A stretch of 64,000 nucleotides of DNA, from contig JARGXX010000011.1 in NCBI GenBank assembly GCA_030374765.1, forward strand, positions 1 through 64,000, read 5' to 3'. The notes under the pieces were generated by a model, which was not told the DNA's origin, ran no database searches, and was given only the letters and a program-made list of their open reading frames with translations. This document shows positions 45,083 to 56,649 of the stretch, piece after piece. This stretch comes from Agarophyton chilense (Eukaryota; Rhodophyta; Florideophyceae; Gracilariales; Gracilariaceae). Each line of letters starts with the position of its first letter. The stretch's first letter is position 1. The position numbers were made by a program, and so were the translations under genes.

Positions 45083-47246
45083 TCAACCCGTCCTAAACTT
45101 ATCTTTCATACCAGAAAAATACTCATAAAAGAGTGGTGCATCCTCCGATACATCCGGTAACTTATGAAGTACAATACACGTCATCGTACGCATTCGCGTT
45201 GCTCTACTCACCTCTGGCGAGAAGTCCTTCTGCCCTGTATAGGAGTCCCTACCCTTTCCTGTAGGAGGTGATGTTGGCCAGGCCAAGGCTTCCAGAGGCA
45301 AGTTGGAAAATTGTGCGTGGAACTTTCCATGTCCGTAAAAAGGCGAATTTCTGAGGCTGAGCTCCTCTCCTGAAAGCTACTCTGAAGTGCACCGATGTGA
45401 ACTACTTGACTCTATCAATTCCGTGCAGGGAAGCTCTCTCGGTGATGCGAGGAGAAACAATTTTGTCGTCACTTCCCATATTACACCTTCCAGGAGCCTG
45501 TACGAACGAACTGCGGTCTGAAACAGTGAGAAAAAAGATAGTGCATCTTAAATGGATTCCTGAGGGTTCTGTAGTCGATTCAATGCGTTGCCATGAGAAT
45601 TGTGCTCCAGAACTGTTTCCTTGCATCTATTTCTGAGAGCGTGTAGAACCTGCCGGACCGTCAGATGCCTTGAGGGCTGTGAGCTCGACATTGATGTCTT
45701 TTTTCTGCTCATGTGTACACTTTGTGCAGTCATCAAGCCAATGACAGATTCTTCGCTGTTTGTAAGGACCGAAGGGGCATGGTGCGGCGGACCGCTTCGA
45801 TTTCGTCTTCCGCCACGTGGTCTCCTTCTGTTCCGCCTGGAAGTAGCCCGTTTTGGGTAACTGGCTCGGTGTGGACGATTCTGATTTCCGATAACCATGC
45901 TTCGTGCTTGGGATTGGCTCAGTATCGATCATTTCAACCGCTTCTGGTACGAGAAGGGCGTGTTGCGTGAAATCACGAAAGTTTTTTGTGAGACCTGCAT
46001 AATCAAATTGAACTTCCGTTTCCAATCTTACCAGAAGCGATTTTGGTCTTACTGTTGTGAGATCATTTGAGTTCAGCGCCATGATGTATCTACTACGTGG
46101 AAGAGTTTCGGCACAAGCCGGAAGATCACCGTCTTCAGGTCCCTTTATTCTCCTCTCTCCTTTTTTCCTTTCGTTTTTTCTCTCGTCCCTCGTTCTTTCT
46201 CTCCTTTTATACTCATGATCTGTCCTCTCTATTACGCTTGTCCCTTCGATCTCTATTCTATGCATTCGACTTCCGTCGTATTGTTGCAAGCTTCTAATGC
46301 TAATAACGCCTACAGTCCTGTTGCATTGTTCTAATGCTATCGCCGCCCACACGTCCTTATCTCCATCTGACCTGCTGCCCTCCGTGTCTAATCTCTCGTT
46401 GTGTGGCCCCTCCCCTCCCGGGCGTTGCTTCATCAGTGAGCATTCTGCTCTCGTACTCTTGCACTAAACCTCAATCGTCTTGCCGCTCGTCCGCGGACTA
46501 CTTCGCCGCGCTCGTTTCTGTAGTTGCATTAGCTCTTGTCAATGTGTCATATACGATGACATCGCGGCGCAATTGTTACAAGTCCCTTTCCATGCAGATT
46601 CAAACATGTCACAACTGTAGATATAATGTGCGATATGGTCGCCTTCTGGTTGGACTTGATTACCCAACTCATGCCATGTCTACGCAAGATTGATATGTAT
46701 GAATTGAAAAGGGATTCCAATCTTGATCGGGCAGACCTGTCTGACATATCTATTTTCAAGTTCTTGTCTAAGTGCCCATCCAGAGCACAAATCGTGAGGA
46801 CTTCTTTTCGCTCTTTGGTATTAGACTCTTTGTACGCTCGCAGAGCAATGTCCGTAAGCTTTTTTACGTTCTCTACATCATCGATGAAACCAAGCTCCAC
46901 CGTAGGCTGGAGCCATTCGGGGTTGACACAATACTTAAGATTAACCGAACGTACTGTTTGTGTGGTGGTGGAGTATACAACAGCCAATTGTGGTTCTCAA
47001 GCCTTGATCTCAGTTGCGTATTGATCATACTGGTGCAAAACCGTTTGGATGGAGACGGTATCCGTGCAGGTGCAGGTCAGTCGCGAGTGGCTGACGGACA
47101 TCGAGACGAAGTTCGTTTGTCCGAGGGGAAAATCGATGCCAGTTGACACGTTCGTTTGCGCATTGGATGCTGACATTGTTTCGTTGACCAAACGAAAGGT
47201 AATGAACATCGAAAACTTCAGTTGGTACGTTTGAAACAGTGATCAC
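45083..47246 (-). pseudogene. Ty3/gypsy-type gag and protease remnant
   Basis: Capsid code reads leftward from about 47000: VKKLTDIALRAYKESN, KIDMSDRSARSRLESLFNSY, ILRRHGMSWVIKSNQK. It is cut by the solo LTR at 46056-46613 and resumes TVRPKSLLVRLETEVQFDY. A zinc-knuckle-like C-terminus (CPFGPYKQRRICHWLDDCTKC) lies near 45740. The protease opens APGRCNMGSDDKIVSPRITE, where relatives read CDDGSD, so the catalytic Asp is lost, and continues PRTIFQLASGSLGLANITS near 45280. Frames shift several times. The family differs from the three chromoviruses here. Confidence 0.7.
46056..46613 (+). mobile_element. Solo LTR, family F
   Basis: 558 bp, TGTGAGATC ... CATGTCACA with matching inverted tips and a perfect actgt duplication on both sides (46051-46055, 46614-46618). 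Removing it rejoins the gag frame (ISTVRPKSLLV). Pyrimidine-rich from 46140 with a TTTATACT TATA-like site near 46208, which suggests + orientation. Confidence 0.88.
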
Positions 47247-48719
47247 TGTGCTGTTGCCGCAGCGGTTGGCGTCAACAAAAGAGCAAAGTTGTAGTGTAGT
47301 GGGTTCGATGCTTTCCGTTTACTGAGATGTGATTGAGAGCAGTCTGAAGTACTCATCGTAGTGAAGTTAGTTTATTCTGTTTTATTGGCTCAGGAACAGG
47401 TTAGATGAAAACGGATGATATTGATACAAGAAGCTGGATGATGGGAACGGGGGGCTTTTGATGCATCGTGCTAAGTTAGACTGGCCGGCAAGAAGCATAT
47501 GACACATGCGGTTCTGCAGGAGAGTGCAATGGTTCTGGCGGCGATAGGCGTAGGATGAATGCTACCAATCGAAAGTTAGAGTGAAGGACACAGCGCAAAT
47601 GCTGGAAAAGTCGCGGTTGTTTTAGAGAAGTTGATTTTCGAGTTTGGAAATCTTCGGGATGGTCGCTTGCCGTCCGAGATGAAGGGCAAAGCGATTTGGA
47701 AACTGTATTCATTGTCGAGCTTCTAGTCTAACTTAGTAGTAGTTGGGGCCGGTTTCAAAGCCTTCACGTAGCTTTCAACCCGAAAACTCTTGTCCAGAAC
47801 TTAAAGAAAACTAGGTAGGACTGTTTCAAGCCTTGAATAGCTACACTACCTTGAATTGGTAAAGTCTACGACGCTTAACGTCCTATGCTCAAGTGTTACG
47901 TTACAATTTCTATCACGACAGGTAGAATAGTGTGTTCTTTGTTTCGCCGATATTTATGACTATAATTGTTATTGAAAAGGCGTTTCTCGTTTAGGGCAAG
48001 AACAGTTCTCCCTCATCTATCAAGTAGATACGTGTGTCTCTTTGTAGTTGTGCTTTCCGTAGCTACGTGAATGCATCTCAAATCTGATGACACTAGTTTG
48101 GATATGAAACGAATCAATCTTCTAACAGCAGTTGCATGGAAAAATTGTAAAGTCTTTAGTCCTGCATGATCCGAGTGGTATATATGTGGATGTCGGGAGT
48201 TTCCCTTAGACAGCTGTTATTAGTTGTTGATTTTTTCTACAATTGACGAGACTAAGTGCCCACTGCTGACTTGATCAGGACCCAAATGGATAGAAACGTT
48301 CTGACAAAGCTTTAAGAGCTGCAACCAAGTCTGTTTGAACATATGAAAAAACTGATTTTTGTAAAAATGCAACTATACTAATGAAAATTTCTTCGACTGT
48401 ACTATCAGTAGAATGATTGCCTCCTGGTATTGATTTTGGTATGTTTTTCATATGTGCGAAAACAAGTTCCTAACATATCACGAAAAGCATGACAAAAAAG
48501 AGTAGGCATATATGTTCAGTTCAAATAGAATAAGAACAAAGGTGATTGTAGTAGTAAAATGACTATTTTGTAAGGCGAGTTTCCAATAATGAAACTCATA
48601 AAAGATTAAGACTTCCAGCAGCGGTACCACCAGAAGCATATCCCAGTCACCGGAAGAAGAACGAGCACAATCTGTGGAAACAATCGCGACAAACCACCTA
48701 CATTTGACTCACAAACACC
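47247..48719. other. Intergenic with an inverted-repeat stretch
   Basis: CTAAGTTAGACT near 47469 faces its reverse complement near 47722, about 250 bp apart, like MITE ends. The sequence 47712-47840 resembles 62860-62990. The last 120 bp are probably the 5' untranslated region of the zinc-finger gene. Confidence 0.4.
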
Positions 48720-49787
48720 ATGAGCGGGCACTCGCGTTCTTCCGGCGGTGCAGGAGGCGGTGACAACCCCAATAGGAACAATGCTTTGAACAAGATGGAT
48801 GTCGAGTATCTCCTTACTCGCATGAACAGAAGGAGGCGAAATGAGGAAGAAGGTTCATGTTCTGACGAAGGTCGCCCTCCGCGCAGCGTAGAAAGGGATC
48901 TCGGAAGAATTGACGTTCAAGACCTACTCAACACTCCACCCGACCGGTCGCCGGGCAGAGCGACGAGTAGACCTGGCCCATCATCTCGACAGCAAGGAGG
49001 TCTTCATGCGAACTATCCGTTTGGAAATGAGCTACTAAGCAGGGTCGGATCGGTGCAGGATCTGCTTAATTCCTCACCCGGATCTTCGTCAGAACGTCAG
49101 CGGCCCGCACCCACAACAAGACAACACGCTGTCAGATCTGTGCGTGACCTCCTTAACTCCCCTTCCGGATCAGGCTCAAGAAGCCCCAGTACCGGACGTG
49201 TGAAACCTCCTCAGCCCGTTGAAAGTCGATGGAAAAATGAAGAGAACAGCGGATCCACGGTGCTCCCCAGCAGGGGTGGGCAGCCGGTCTATATGAATAC
49301 CTCTGATGACGAAATTACACCTGAACCTGCAGCCAGCGGTGCACCCTGCGCTACGGCACCATGTGCTCAACCAGGTCCGTCCACGAGCGGGGCGCAGGCC
49401 CGCTCTGATGGGAAGAGGAGATGCCATAAATGCAGACGAATGTTCAAAGATCTAGAAATGCACATTCCCAAGTGCATGCTTCTGCAATGCAATGCAGAGA
49501 ACTGCAATTACAAAACATATGCCTCATCACATATGAAACGGCATCTTGATTCGCATTTGCATGAGTCGCAGCGCAGGTACGCCTGTCAGTTTTGCCTGAG
49601 AAGGTTTATAACGAATGGCCACTTGGACTATCACCGGAGAATTTGCGATGGACAAACAAGATGGGAACGAATTAGGCGGGAGCACGGGGATCGCGCACTG
49701 GAGGAACTTCGCCGAAGAGACGAAGTAAACAGACGAAACCGTGAGCGATACAAGGCAGGCAAAGATCAGGACGGCGCCAGCAAGTAG
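48720..49787 (+). CDS. C2H2-type zinc-finger protein with VxDLLN repeats
   Basis: 355 codons, single exon, ATG in the context CACCATGAG. Residues 1-190 are disordered and Ser/Pro/Arg-rich and carry a repeated short motif: IDVQDLLNTPPDRSP, GSVQDLLNSSPGSSS and RSVRDLLNSPSGSGS, with a weaker first copy (MDVEYLL). The repeats look like docking or short helical motifs. The C-terminal third has a CxxC start (RCHKCRRMFKDLEMHIPKC), a second finger (CNAENCNYKTYASSHMKRH) and a third (YACQFCLRRFITNGHLDYH), then a basic Arg-rich helix. DNA or RNA binding in the nucleus is likely. Intact in the middle of transposon debris, so probably a live host gene. Confidence 0.82.
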   Translation: MSGHSRSSGGAGGGDNPNRNNALNKMDVEYLLTRMNRRRRNEEEGSCSDEGRPPRSVERDLGRIDVQDLLNTPPDRSPGRATSRPGPSSRQQGGLHANYPFGNELLSRVGSVQDLLNSSPGSSSERQRPAPTTRQHAVRSVRDLLNSPSGSGSRSPSTGRVKPPQPVESRWKNEENSGSTVLPSRGGQPVYMNTSDDEITPEPAASGAPCATAPCAQPGPSTSGAQARSDGKRRCHKCRRMFKDLEMHIPKCMLLQCNAENCNYKTYASSHMKRHLDSHLHESQRRYACQFCLRRFITNGHLDYHRRICDGQTRWERIRREHGDRALEELRRRDEVNRRNRERYKAGKDQDGASK

Positions 49788-50689
49788 ATAGTAAGACATC
49801 GCCAGAGATTTCGAACAAGCCATTAAACTCTTTACACTTTCAGATGTCTTGCCGTTCTTTAGAGATCCAATCGCCCTTCTTTAATATAAATAGCGGGCTC
49901 TAGAAATGCAAATTCTCCTCAAAAAGAGTAGGTGACCCTTGTAGCAATGGAAATATTTCAGAGGTATGCAGTCACTCGATCTGAGAACCCGAACAAAACT
50001 TGACAAAATGCATTATTCTGGTCAAATCAGAATGGGATTTCGAGGAACTGGAAACCGATTTATTTCAGAATTTTGAACAAGATTCTGACCAAGATACGGG
50101 GCTATAAAAAAAACCACGAATTGCAAGAATTTTCGGGTAATCATCTGGAAACCAGGCATGTCTCTGACACAGCATATTCCACTTTTTTGTAATAACCACA
50201 CCCGTTCTTATTCAATTGCATAGCTTTATTCTGTAGATATGAATAAAACAGTTTCATGCCTCTGTGCAAGAGTTTACGAACGATTTTAAAAAATTGCGTG
50301 CATCCACACATTAAAAAAGGAATGAAACAAAAAAAGAGCTAATCCTTTACAAGACTAAGGGCAAACCCACTCGTCAGCGCTTCACACTAAAAACTCTTGA
50401 AAAGTGACTGACAAAGATTGGCCCCCTAAACGACGTGATTATGTGGCTTTTCTTTGTCGAGACCAATCTAAATGACACTTACGGTAACGGTGCAGCTCAC
50501 GTCTCTGTTGCTCTTCAATTCCATCGCATTAACCCATACCTCAATCACGTCAACCTCATCATATTCTGATGAGTAAGATGATCAGGACATATACGCTCTG
50601 CTCTTCTTAACAACTCATCTTATCACACACCAAGCAAGAAAAAAAGATATCCAACGATCAAAACCTGGAAAAAGTCCCAACCGCGATAT
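49788..50689. other. Intergenic, AT-rich, no supported gene
   Basis: Short frames only. Includes the 3' flank of the zinc-finger gene. Confidence 0.5.
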
Positions 50690-51600
50690 TAACAGACAGA
50701 CTGGAGAAGAACGATTTGAAAAAGATTACTTTGAAAGAACAACAATTGCACCATGTGTATTTTCAAGAGCGGAGTTCGAAAAACAGTGTATGTTGACTAT
50801 CTCTATTTTCGACACAATACGGCGTACACTAACACAGTAACAAGTGTTCTTTGCTCAAAAGACTGATTTCTACAGAATTATGGGAGCCACAACTGATCAG
50901 AAGGTGTGTGCTGCCTTACGATTACTTAGTTCGCGTGCAAGTGCAGTTTTCTAGTTGACTACTTTCGATTGTCGGAGACTTTAGATTCTGAAGACTTTGA
51001 AGATAATTTGAAAAACAGTTGTACAGAACTTTACTGAGTACTTTTGACGACCTACACCATATGAGATGAATTAGTTGAGACGGTATAATCTCGTCTAGGC
51101 TTCCCCGGCTGTATTGGCTGCGTAGACTGCTCTGCCTCGGACTGTTCCAATTGCTCTGTAGGAGTTCAGGGTCAGTATATTGGTATGAAAGGAAAGCCGT
51201 TTGTGTGAATGGAGGTTGTCACAGATGATAAGCGTGGGATCTGGAATATTGTACTCGGGATTCCCGGATGCAGGAAAAAAAAACAACTGCGGATCCAAGT
51301 CCTCGTTTTAACGACATTCGAACTGGGAGGTAGCCCACAGTGCAACCACGGTGCTGATCGCGGACGCTGACGTGAAAATGGTATACCACTGTCAAAGTAT
51401 CGATCTCCACGAAAGAGAAGAAGAGGCACCGAAATCCCTCACATCTGCTCTGGGGATTCTTCTTGCCACCGCCGCCGTCGCACTTCGGCTGTCCGACGAG
51501 GGCCTTTTACTATGCCTCTCCCGGCAGTCTGATAGTACTGTACTGTCTTCCACACAGTATCATTGTAAGCGACAAGAGAGTGCCAGAGCAGTTTAATTTG
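50690..51600 (+). pseudogene. PIF/Harbinger transposase remnant
   Basis: Across frame shifts and stops the order matches Harbinger transposases: FFAQKTDFYRIMGATTDQKV leading to CAALRLLSSRASA, then LSETLDSEDFEDNLKNSC, then GFPGCIGCVDCSASDCSNC with the first catalytic Asp, QGQYIGMKGKPFV and MEVVTDDKRGIWNIVLGIPG, then NDIRTGR, and later CLPHSIIVSDKRVPEQ corresponding to the family's C-terminal LHN box. Heavily decayed. The NAM/SANT-like remnant at 34.5-35.9 kb could derive from a related transposon. Confidence 0.72.
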
Positions 51601-51639
51601 CTCCCGCATAGATATCACAAAAAGCTGTCGAGAAGGAAC

Positions 51640-51839
51640 ATGAAGACGACTGGTTGGAATCAAACATGGAAGTAGCAGAGAATTACATACCTTATGGCGC
51701 TAATTTTATATCTTCTCATACCGTCTATAAGGTCAAGGTAGACGAAGACAGTCACATGAAGCTGAAAGCACGCCTTGTGACCCACAGGAACAGAGACGAC
51801 CTGGAGGATGACATCAGGAAGCTCTGTTCTAACGCCTGA
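51640..51839 (+). pseudogene. copia RT N-terminal fragment (copia-A lineage)
   Basis: IPYGANFISSHTVYKVKVDE and KLKARLVTHRNRDDLEDDIR parallel the copia-A RT opening at 13745-13900 (IPRNANIFSSHVLYKVNSPD). Ends at a stop at 51837. Confidence 0.65.
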
Positions 51840-51870
51840 ATGACGATTGTTCGCCTCTTGGTTAGCGTCG

Positions 51871-51893
51871 CTCTCTCTCTCTCTCTCTCTCTC
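51871..51893. repeat. CT microsatellite
   Basis: Eleven and a half CT units. Confidence 0.95.
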
Positions 51894-52107
51894 GGTTCCA
51901 ACTGACTATCGCGTCGTTTCGATGTGTACCGAACCGACACTGGTATCTTTTTGTTTCAATATGTTCAAACGACTGCAATCGCTTTAACAACTCCTTCCCA
52001 ACGTCAATCGCCCAACGTCTTCCTACGAGGCTCCGGGAGCTTTACAACCAGGTTTGTGCGCGATCACGACACCGATCGTCGGCATTAATCTTTCGAACTT
52101 ACGTTTT

Positions 52108-52346
52108 CTACACAAAAAGTATATCGTTTTAAAAAAGAGTATTAAAGCTCTGTTTGTCTAGATTTACGAGGCTTTTACTCAACGATAACGATTTACGTTT
52201 TTTCTTTTTGTTTTATTCCTTTCTGCTCTAAATTTGAAAATTCTTATCTTGAATGAATTTCAGTTACATTTCAAGAGAATTTTTGGCCTCGTATGAGACC
52301 AACCTGGTCTCAGGTGAGGCCAATTCCCCGGGCGTGTAGACACTAG
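52108..52346. repeat. Partial copy of the MITE-like element
   Basis: Direct repeat of 42095-42327, with the same right end GGGCGTGTAGACACTAG. The left end is missing. Confidence 0.7.
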
Positions 52347-52559
52347 GGGCAGAGTCTGTTCCAATGCCTTTCAATGATGCCCTTGATCCGGACATTGAGA
52401 TAGAACCTCATTATCACATTTTTTAAGGACTAGAGGAATTACGAATAGCGAAAATCTATTGATGGCGCACGGGCTGCAAAGGCGCAGGCAAATGCGCTGC
52501 AGATCACAAAGTCAAAATCAGAATATCAAATGATCTCTTAGACACACTACAGCACAAAT

Positions 52560-52929
52560 GAAAGTTGGGATAACTCATATGTATTGGTTTGTACCCGCAC
52601 TTGGTTTCCCGGACACGATGGGCAAAATGTGGTGTTATTTAACGCTCCGAGATGACATTCATCACCTATGGGGGGGCGATTCGATAAAGAGTCTCCCAAA
52701 GAGCATATATCTCGGTTTCAAGTAGAGTAAATGTGTCCGAACTCGATATGTGTTCCAAGAAGGCAGTTTTTTTGTGGAACCACACATTTCGTTTGAGATT
52801 CATTGTGCTCAGTTCCTTCCGGACACACCGCAAAGTGTTCTGCGCCGGTACCTGAATAAGCTGTTTCTTCGGGACATGGAAGACATTGCGGTGAGTTTCT
52901 GAGGGCGCTGAATTCCCCTGACGCTCAAG
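52560..52929 (-). pseudogene. Cysteine-rich protein remnant, downstream half
   Basis: Continues 58963-59265 across Chromo-3: QCLPCPEETAYSGTGAEHF, CPEGTEHNESQTKCVVPQ, then after a stop CSLGDSLSNRPPIGDECHLG and TFCPSCPGN. Spaced CxxC and CPxG motifs resemble extracellular Cys-rich repeats of the TNFR/GCC2-GCC3 type. Confidence 0.5.
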
Positions 52930-53210
52930 TGTTGGTCAAGACAGGTACGGGAGTCTACGTGCCGCGCTATCGTGCGGGAAACTTGAAAGTTCGTCCAAGC
53001 ATGCCTCCGGACCCGATATCTTCAATCGAGTCTGGGCTTTTATAATGCCACGTTCGGGCAGATGCCCAAAGAGGGTTCTGCCTCTTTGGGCTGCTATAAC
53101 CCAACTGCTTTGGGTTACGAAAGTGCTACTTCTACACTACGACCTAATACGGCTAGGCCGTTCGAATTGATGACCAATCTAGCCAGCACTGGCATGCGTA
53201 GCCATCTACA
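52930..53210 (-). repeat. 3' LTR of Chromo-3
   Basis: On the element strand TGTAGATGGCTACGC ... GACCAACA, 281 bp. Holds a TTATAAAAGCCC TATA-like box seen in all three copies of this LTR. Confidence 0.88.
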
Positions 53211-53306
53211 GTACCCTATAGCCAAACTTTTTGTTTGGTTATTGTTGTCGATGGCGGAGATCAAATTGCGCTGTCTCCTCGTACCAGACCTCTTCGTTTC
53301 ATCCAA

Positions 53307-54806
53307 TTACTCTTGTAAAAGATCGGGTACGTCCTTGATGAGCGATTCCATAGTAACCCAGTCTGCCTCGTTCTGTGCAAACCCAGTCCACTTGACCAGT
53401 AGCTCTACCTGATTATTGCGGCGTCTAATGCCTTCGAAGTCTTCGATCACCAGTAGCTCGTCTTTTTGATAAGACAAATGTTATTTTGATCTCTTTGGAA
53501 ACTTCAAAAGCCTTGTTCTGGAAACGCTTGAGTCTTCTGCCGTGCACCAGTTCCTTCTGATAATTGAGGAGGTTTTCCACTTCGAAGATGAATTGGTCCG
53601 TGCAATCTGTTACCCGGAACTGTCCTTGCCACCGGAGACTTGTTTTCGACCTGATATGTTTCTGTAGAACGGCTTTCAATACGTAAGCGCCTTCTGTGAA
53701 GTCAATTGGCCTGACAACGGTCCGACGGTTGTGCGCCTCGATAGAAGATTTTCTTTGCTTCTGTGAACGTTCTGCGCAGATGCGATGAATTCTGTCGATG
53801 GCGTCTGCAACTTCTCGATTTCGCGGAAGACCTTGGTTCGTTCGCTGTCGATGTCGCTGATAGTTGATACTTTCTCCTGACTTCGCAAGATTACGGAGAA
53901 TGGAGAGTCCTGTGGTAATCCGGTGAATACCGTTAGAGGGCTTTTTCTATTAAGCTTCTTCGTTGAAGCGCTGTTCAATGCTGACTAGACTAGTGGCAAG
54001 ACAGTCGGCCAGGCAGATTGCGGTAGCTGGAACTCGGAGAGGACTGCTCGGGTGGCTCTCAGCAACTCGCGGTATACAACTTCGACCGAGCCATTGCTCC
54101 ACGGGCAGTAAAGAAGTGTGAAGTGGTGGTCTACCTTCAGCTTCTGAGCCAAAAGCTTAACCAACTTGTTCTTGAAATGGCTTCCTTGATCAGATATCCA
54201 CGACCTCGCCACTCCGAATGTTGCGAACCATTCCACTAAGACCTAGGCAACGGATTCAGCGTCCGCTTCCTCCGTGCTTCTGAACCACACAGATCCAGAA
54301 ACTTCGTCCTTTACAATCAGAATGTACAACTTACCCTTCTCGCCCTTGTTGATGTAACAAAAGTCGAAATGGAGCAGTTCGTTCGGTTTGCTCGCGTGAA
54401 AAGTATGGCCGAGAGGCCTCGGGACGACTTTTCCAGGTTCAGTTGCGAGGCAATGGAAACATGACCGTATGAAATCCTTAGTGTGGCTCCTAAGCTTCTT
54501 CCACCAGAAATGTGCTGTAACAGTTTCTGTCGTTGCGTCAGCTTTTCTGTGTCCCCCTCTCTCGGTGTGCGCTGCGATCAGGATCTGAAGTTGTAGCCTC
54601 GTGTCCTCGTCGGGTATCCATATCTGTGCCGTAGGCAATCGGAAAACTCCACCTGTCTGCTGTGCTCTCTTGGGAAATGAGTTACGACTTTTCTGCTGGG
54701 ATTCGATGATATCATGCAGCGACGGCCAGTCATACGCTTGGTTGACTCCGGGGTTGATTGGCGCCGTCATTAGTGCTCGTATTCGTCCCACGTTAGACGG
54801 CTGCAA
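53307..54806 (-). pseudogene. Chromo-3 integrase and chromodomain
   Basis: The zinc site reads HTERGGHRKADATTETV and CFHCLATEPGK. The core has LLHFDFCYINKGEKGKLYIL, WISDQGSHFKNKLVKLL and NGSVEVVYRELLRATR. Stops at 54241 and 53983 both fall where Gln fits. After a frameshift near 53680 and another near 53450 comes a chromodomain, ELLVIEDFEGIRRR, VELLVKWTGFAQNEADWV, MESLIKDVPDLLQE, ending TAA at 53307. The chromodomain is of a different type from those of Chromo-1 and Chromo-2. Confidence 0.85.
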
Positions 54807-54827
54807 AGTGTTCTTCGTTTGGACAGC

Positions 54828-56630
54828 TCACCTGGTAAGCATGTCGGCCCACACGTTTCGCTCTCTCGCCACATGTTCGATGATGAGTCGAAACCCGTTC
54901 AATTTCAAAGCCCAGCGGGCGAGCTTGTTGGCGGTGTGCCGCGCAATTCCAGGGTTACGACCATATGGGTCGTAGATGTGGACGAGGTTCGCATGGTCGG
55001 TGTAAATTGACACGGTCCGTCCGACCGTCAAGTAATCCAGTCTGCACGTGGACTCTACGATCGCGAATCCTTCCTTTTCTGGCACACTCCACCTTCCAGA
55101 AGAGCCGGTGAAGGCTCCGGAGAGAAAACACAATGGTTCGTGCGTTTGTTCGTCGATTTGCTTCTTCTGCTCCTGTACTGGTGACTGGGTTAGGATTGCC
55201 ACCCAATGAGTGTCCGAAGCGTCTGTGAATAGACACAGTCTGTAGCCTGGCTTGGGAAGTGCTAATTTCGTAGCAGATGCGAGATGCTGCTTGACGCGCT
55301 CGAAAGCTTCGGAGTGCGCGCAATTCCAGGAAAGCTTCACTCTTCTCAGGGCCTTTTTCGTCCGTTTTCCGGCTTTCTTGCATGCTTCTTCCAGAAGCTT
55401 CTGGATTGGCGCTACTACACGAGTGTAGTCGGGTATAGATGTCCTCATCCAGTTAGATGCACATTGTAGTTGTTGCAACTGGTCCCCAGTTTGTGGGGGC
55501 TTCATCGCCAACAAGACCTCAAAGTTCCTTGGGTCAAATTGGACTCCTTCGGATGAGATTATCCTGCCGAAGAACTTTACTTTCGTAGTGAAGAAACAAG
55601 ACTTCTTAGGGTTCACTTTGAATCCAGTTTCCGTGCAGACTTCGAGGAATACTGCGATTTCGGACAGAAGCTGTTCTTCATTTTCGGCGTGGATGAGAAA
55701 GTCGTCTAGCCATTGCAGCATGCGATTTGCCTTTCCCTCGAACTTCTCCCTTGTCACGGATTGGAAGTGGTTTCCGGAGTCTGTGCCTCCCTGTAGAGTT
55801 CTGGTTGGCGAGTATATCCCTAACGGGGTCTGGATTGACATTATCTCCTGCGATAGTTTGTCCAAAGGTATTTGCCAATAGCCATGCCTAAAGTCGATGT
55901 TCGCGAAACATTTGCTTCCTCCACAGTCCTGAAGCATTGACTCGAAGTGCGGCATCGCTGACTGGAGAGGCAATGTCTTCGAGTTTGTGCCGCGTAAGTC
56001 AACGGTGAAACGGAGCTTGTCAGTCCCAGGCTTCGGGACTGCGAGTGCGGGGCATGCCCATCGTGCCTGGTCATGCTTGTAAACCGCGCCGATCTTTTCG
56101 AGTTCACGAATAGTGTGCTTCATGAAAACTCTCTGTGCGGTTGAGTATCGTCGTTGGGGAGAACGATATCGTTTGGCGTTCGGCGCAAGCTTGATATAGA
56201 GAGGACGCACATTGGAAGGAGGAACTGGTTTTAACTTGATTCGAAAACAACTGCGGTGCTTGTCCAAGAGTTTTCGAAGCTTTCCAGTGCCTGCTTCAGA
56301 TAGACCGTTCTTCTTGGCATCCTCTGTCGCCGACTGTATCGCATTGTCGATGGACTCCGTGGAGTCTACTCCAAATCCTGCTTGCAGGCACTCGGGTGGC
56401 TCGATGGGATCTTCGTCTGTGTCCTTGTAGCTCAAGCCTCGATATGTCGCTGAAAAGAGCCTACAGTATCCTGCTTGCAGTTCTTCTTCTGATTTACCGT
56501 CGATAAGAGACGCTACGCGGTGCAAATGCTCGTTGAAATCGAAACCCATGGCCTTCAGCAATCGTCTGCCCAAGAGTACCTCAGGCATTTCGGAGTCTGC
56601 AATTAGGAACTGTACACCTCGGATGCGCAC
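54828..56630 (-). pseudogene. Chromo-3 end of protease, RT and RNase H
   Basis: Starts with the protease tail (ADSEMPEVLLGRRLLKAMG). RT has PALAVPKPGTDKLRFTVDLR, NIDFRHGYWQIPLD and the catalytic WLDD of MLQWLDDFLIHAE. RNase H has LCLFTDASDTHWVAIL and YTDHANL. The frame is open for 600 codons and ends in a TGA where a Trp fits (MLTRW in relatives), in frame with integrase. Confidence 0.88.
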
Positions 56631-56649
56631 AAGGATTCCTTTATGAGGT

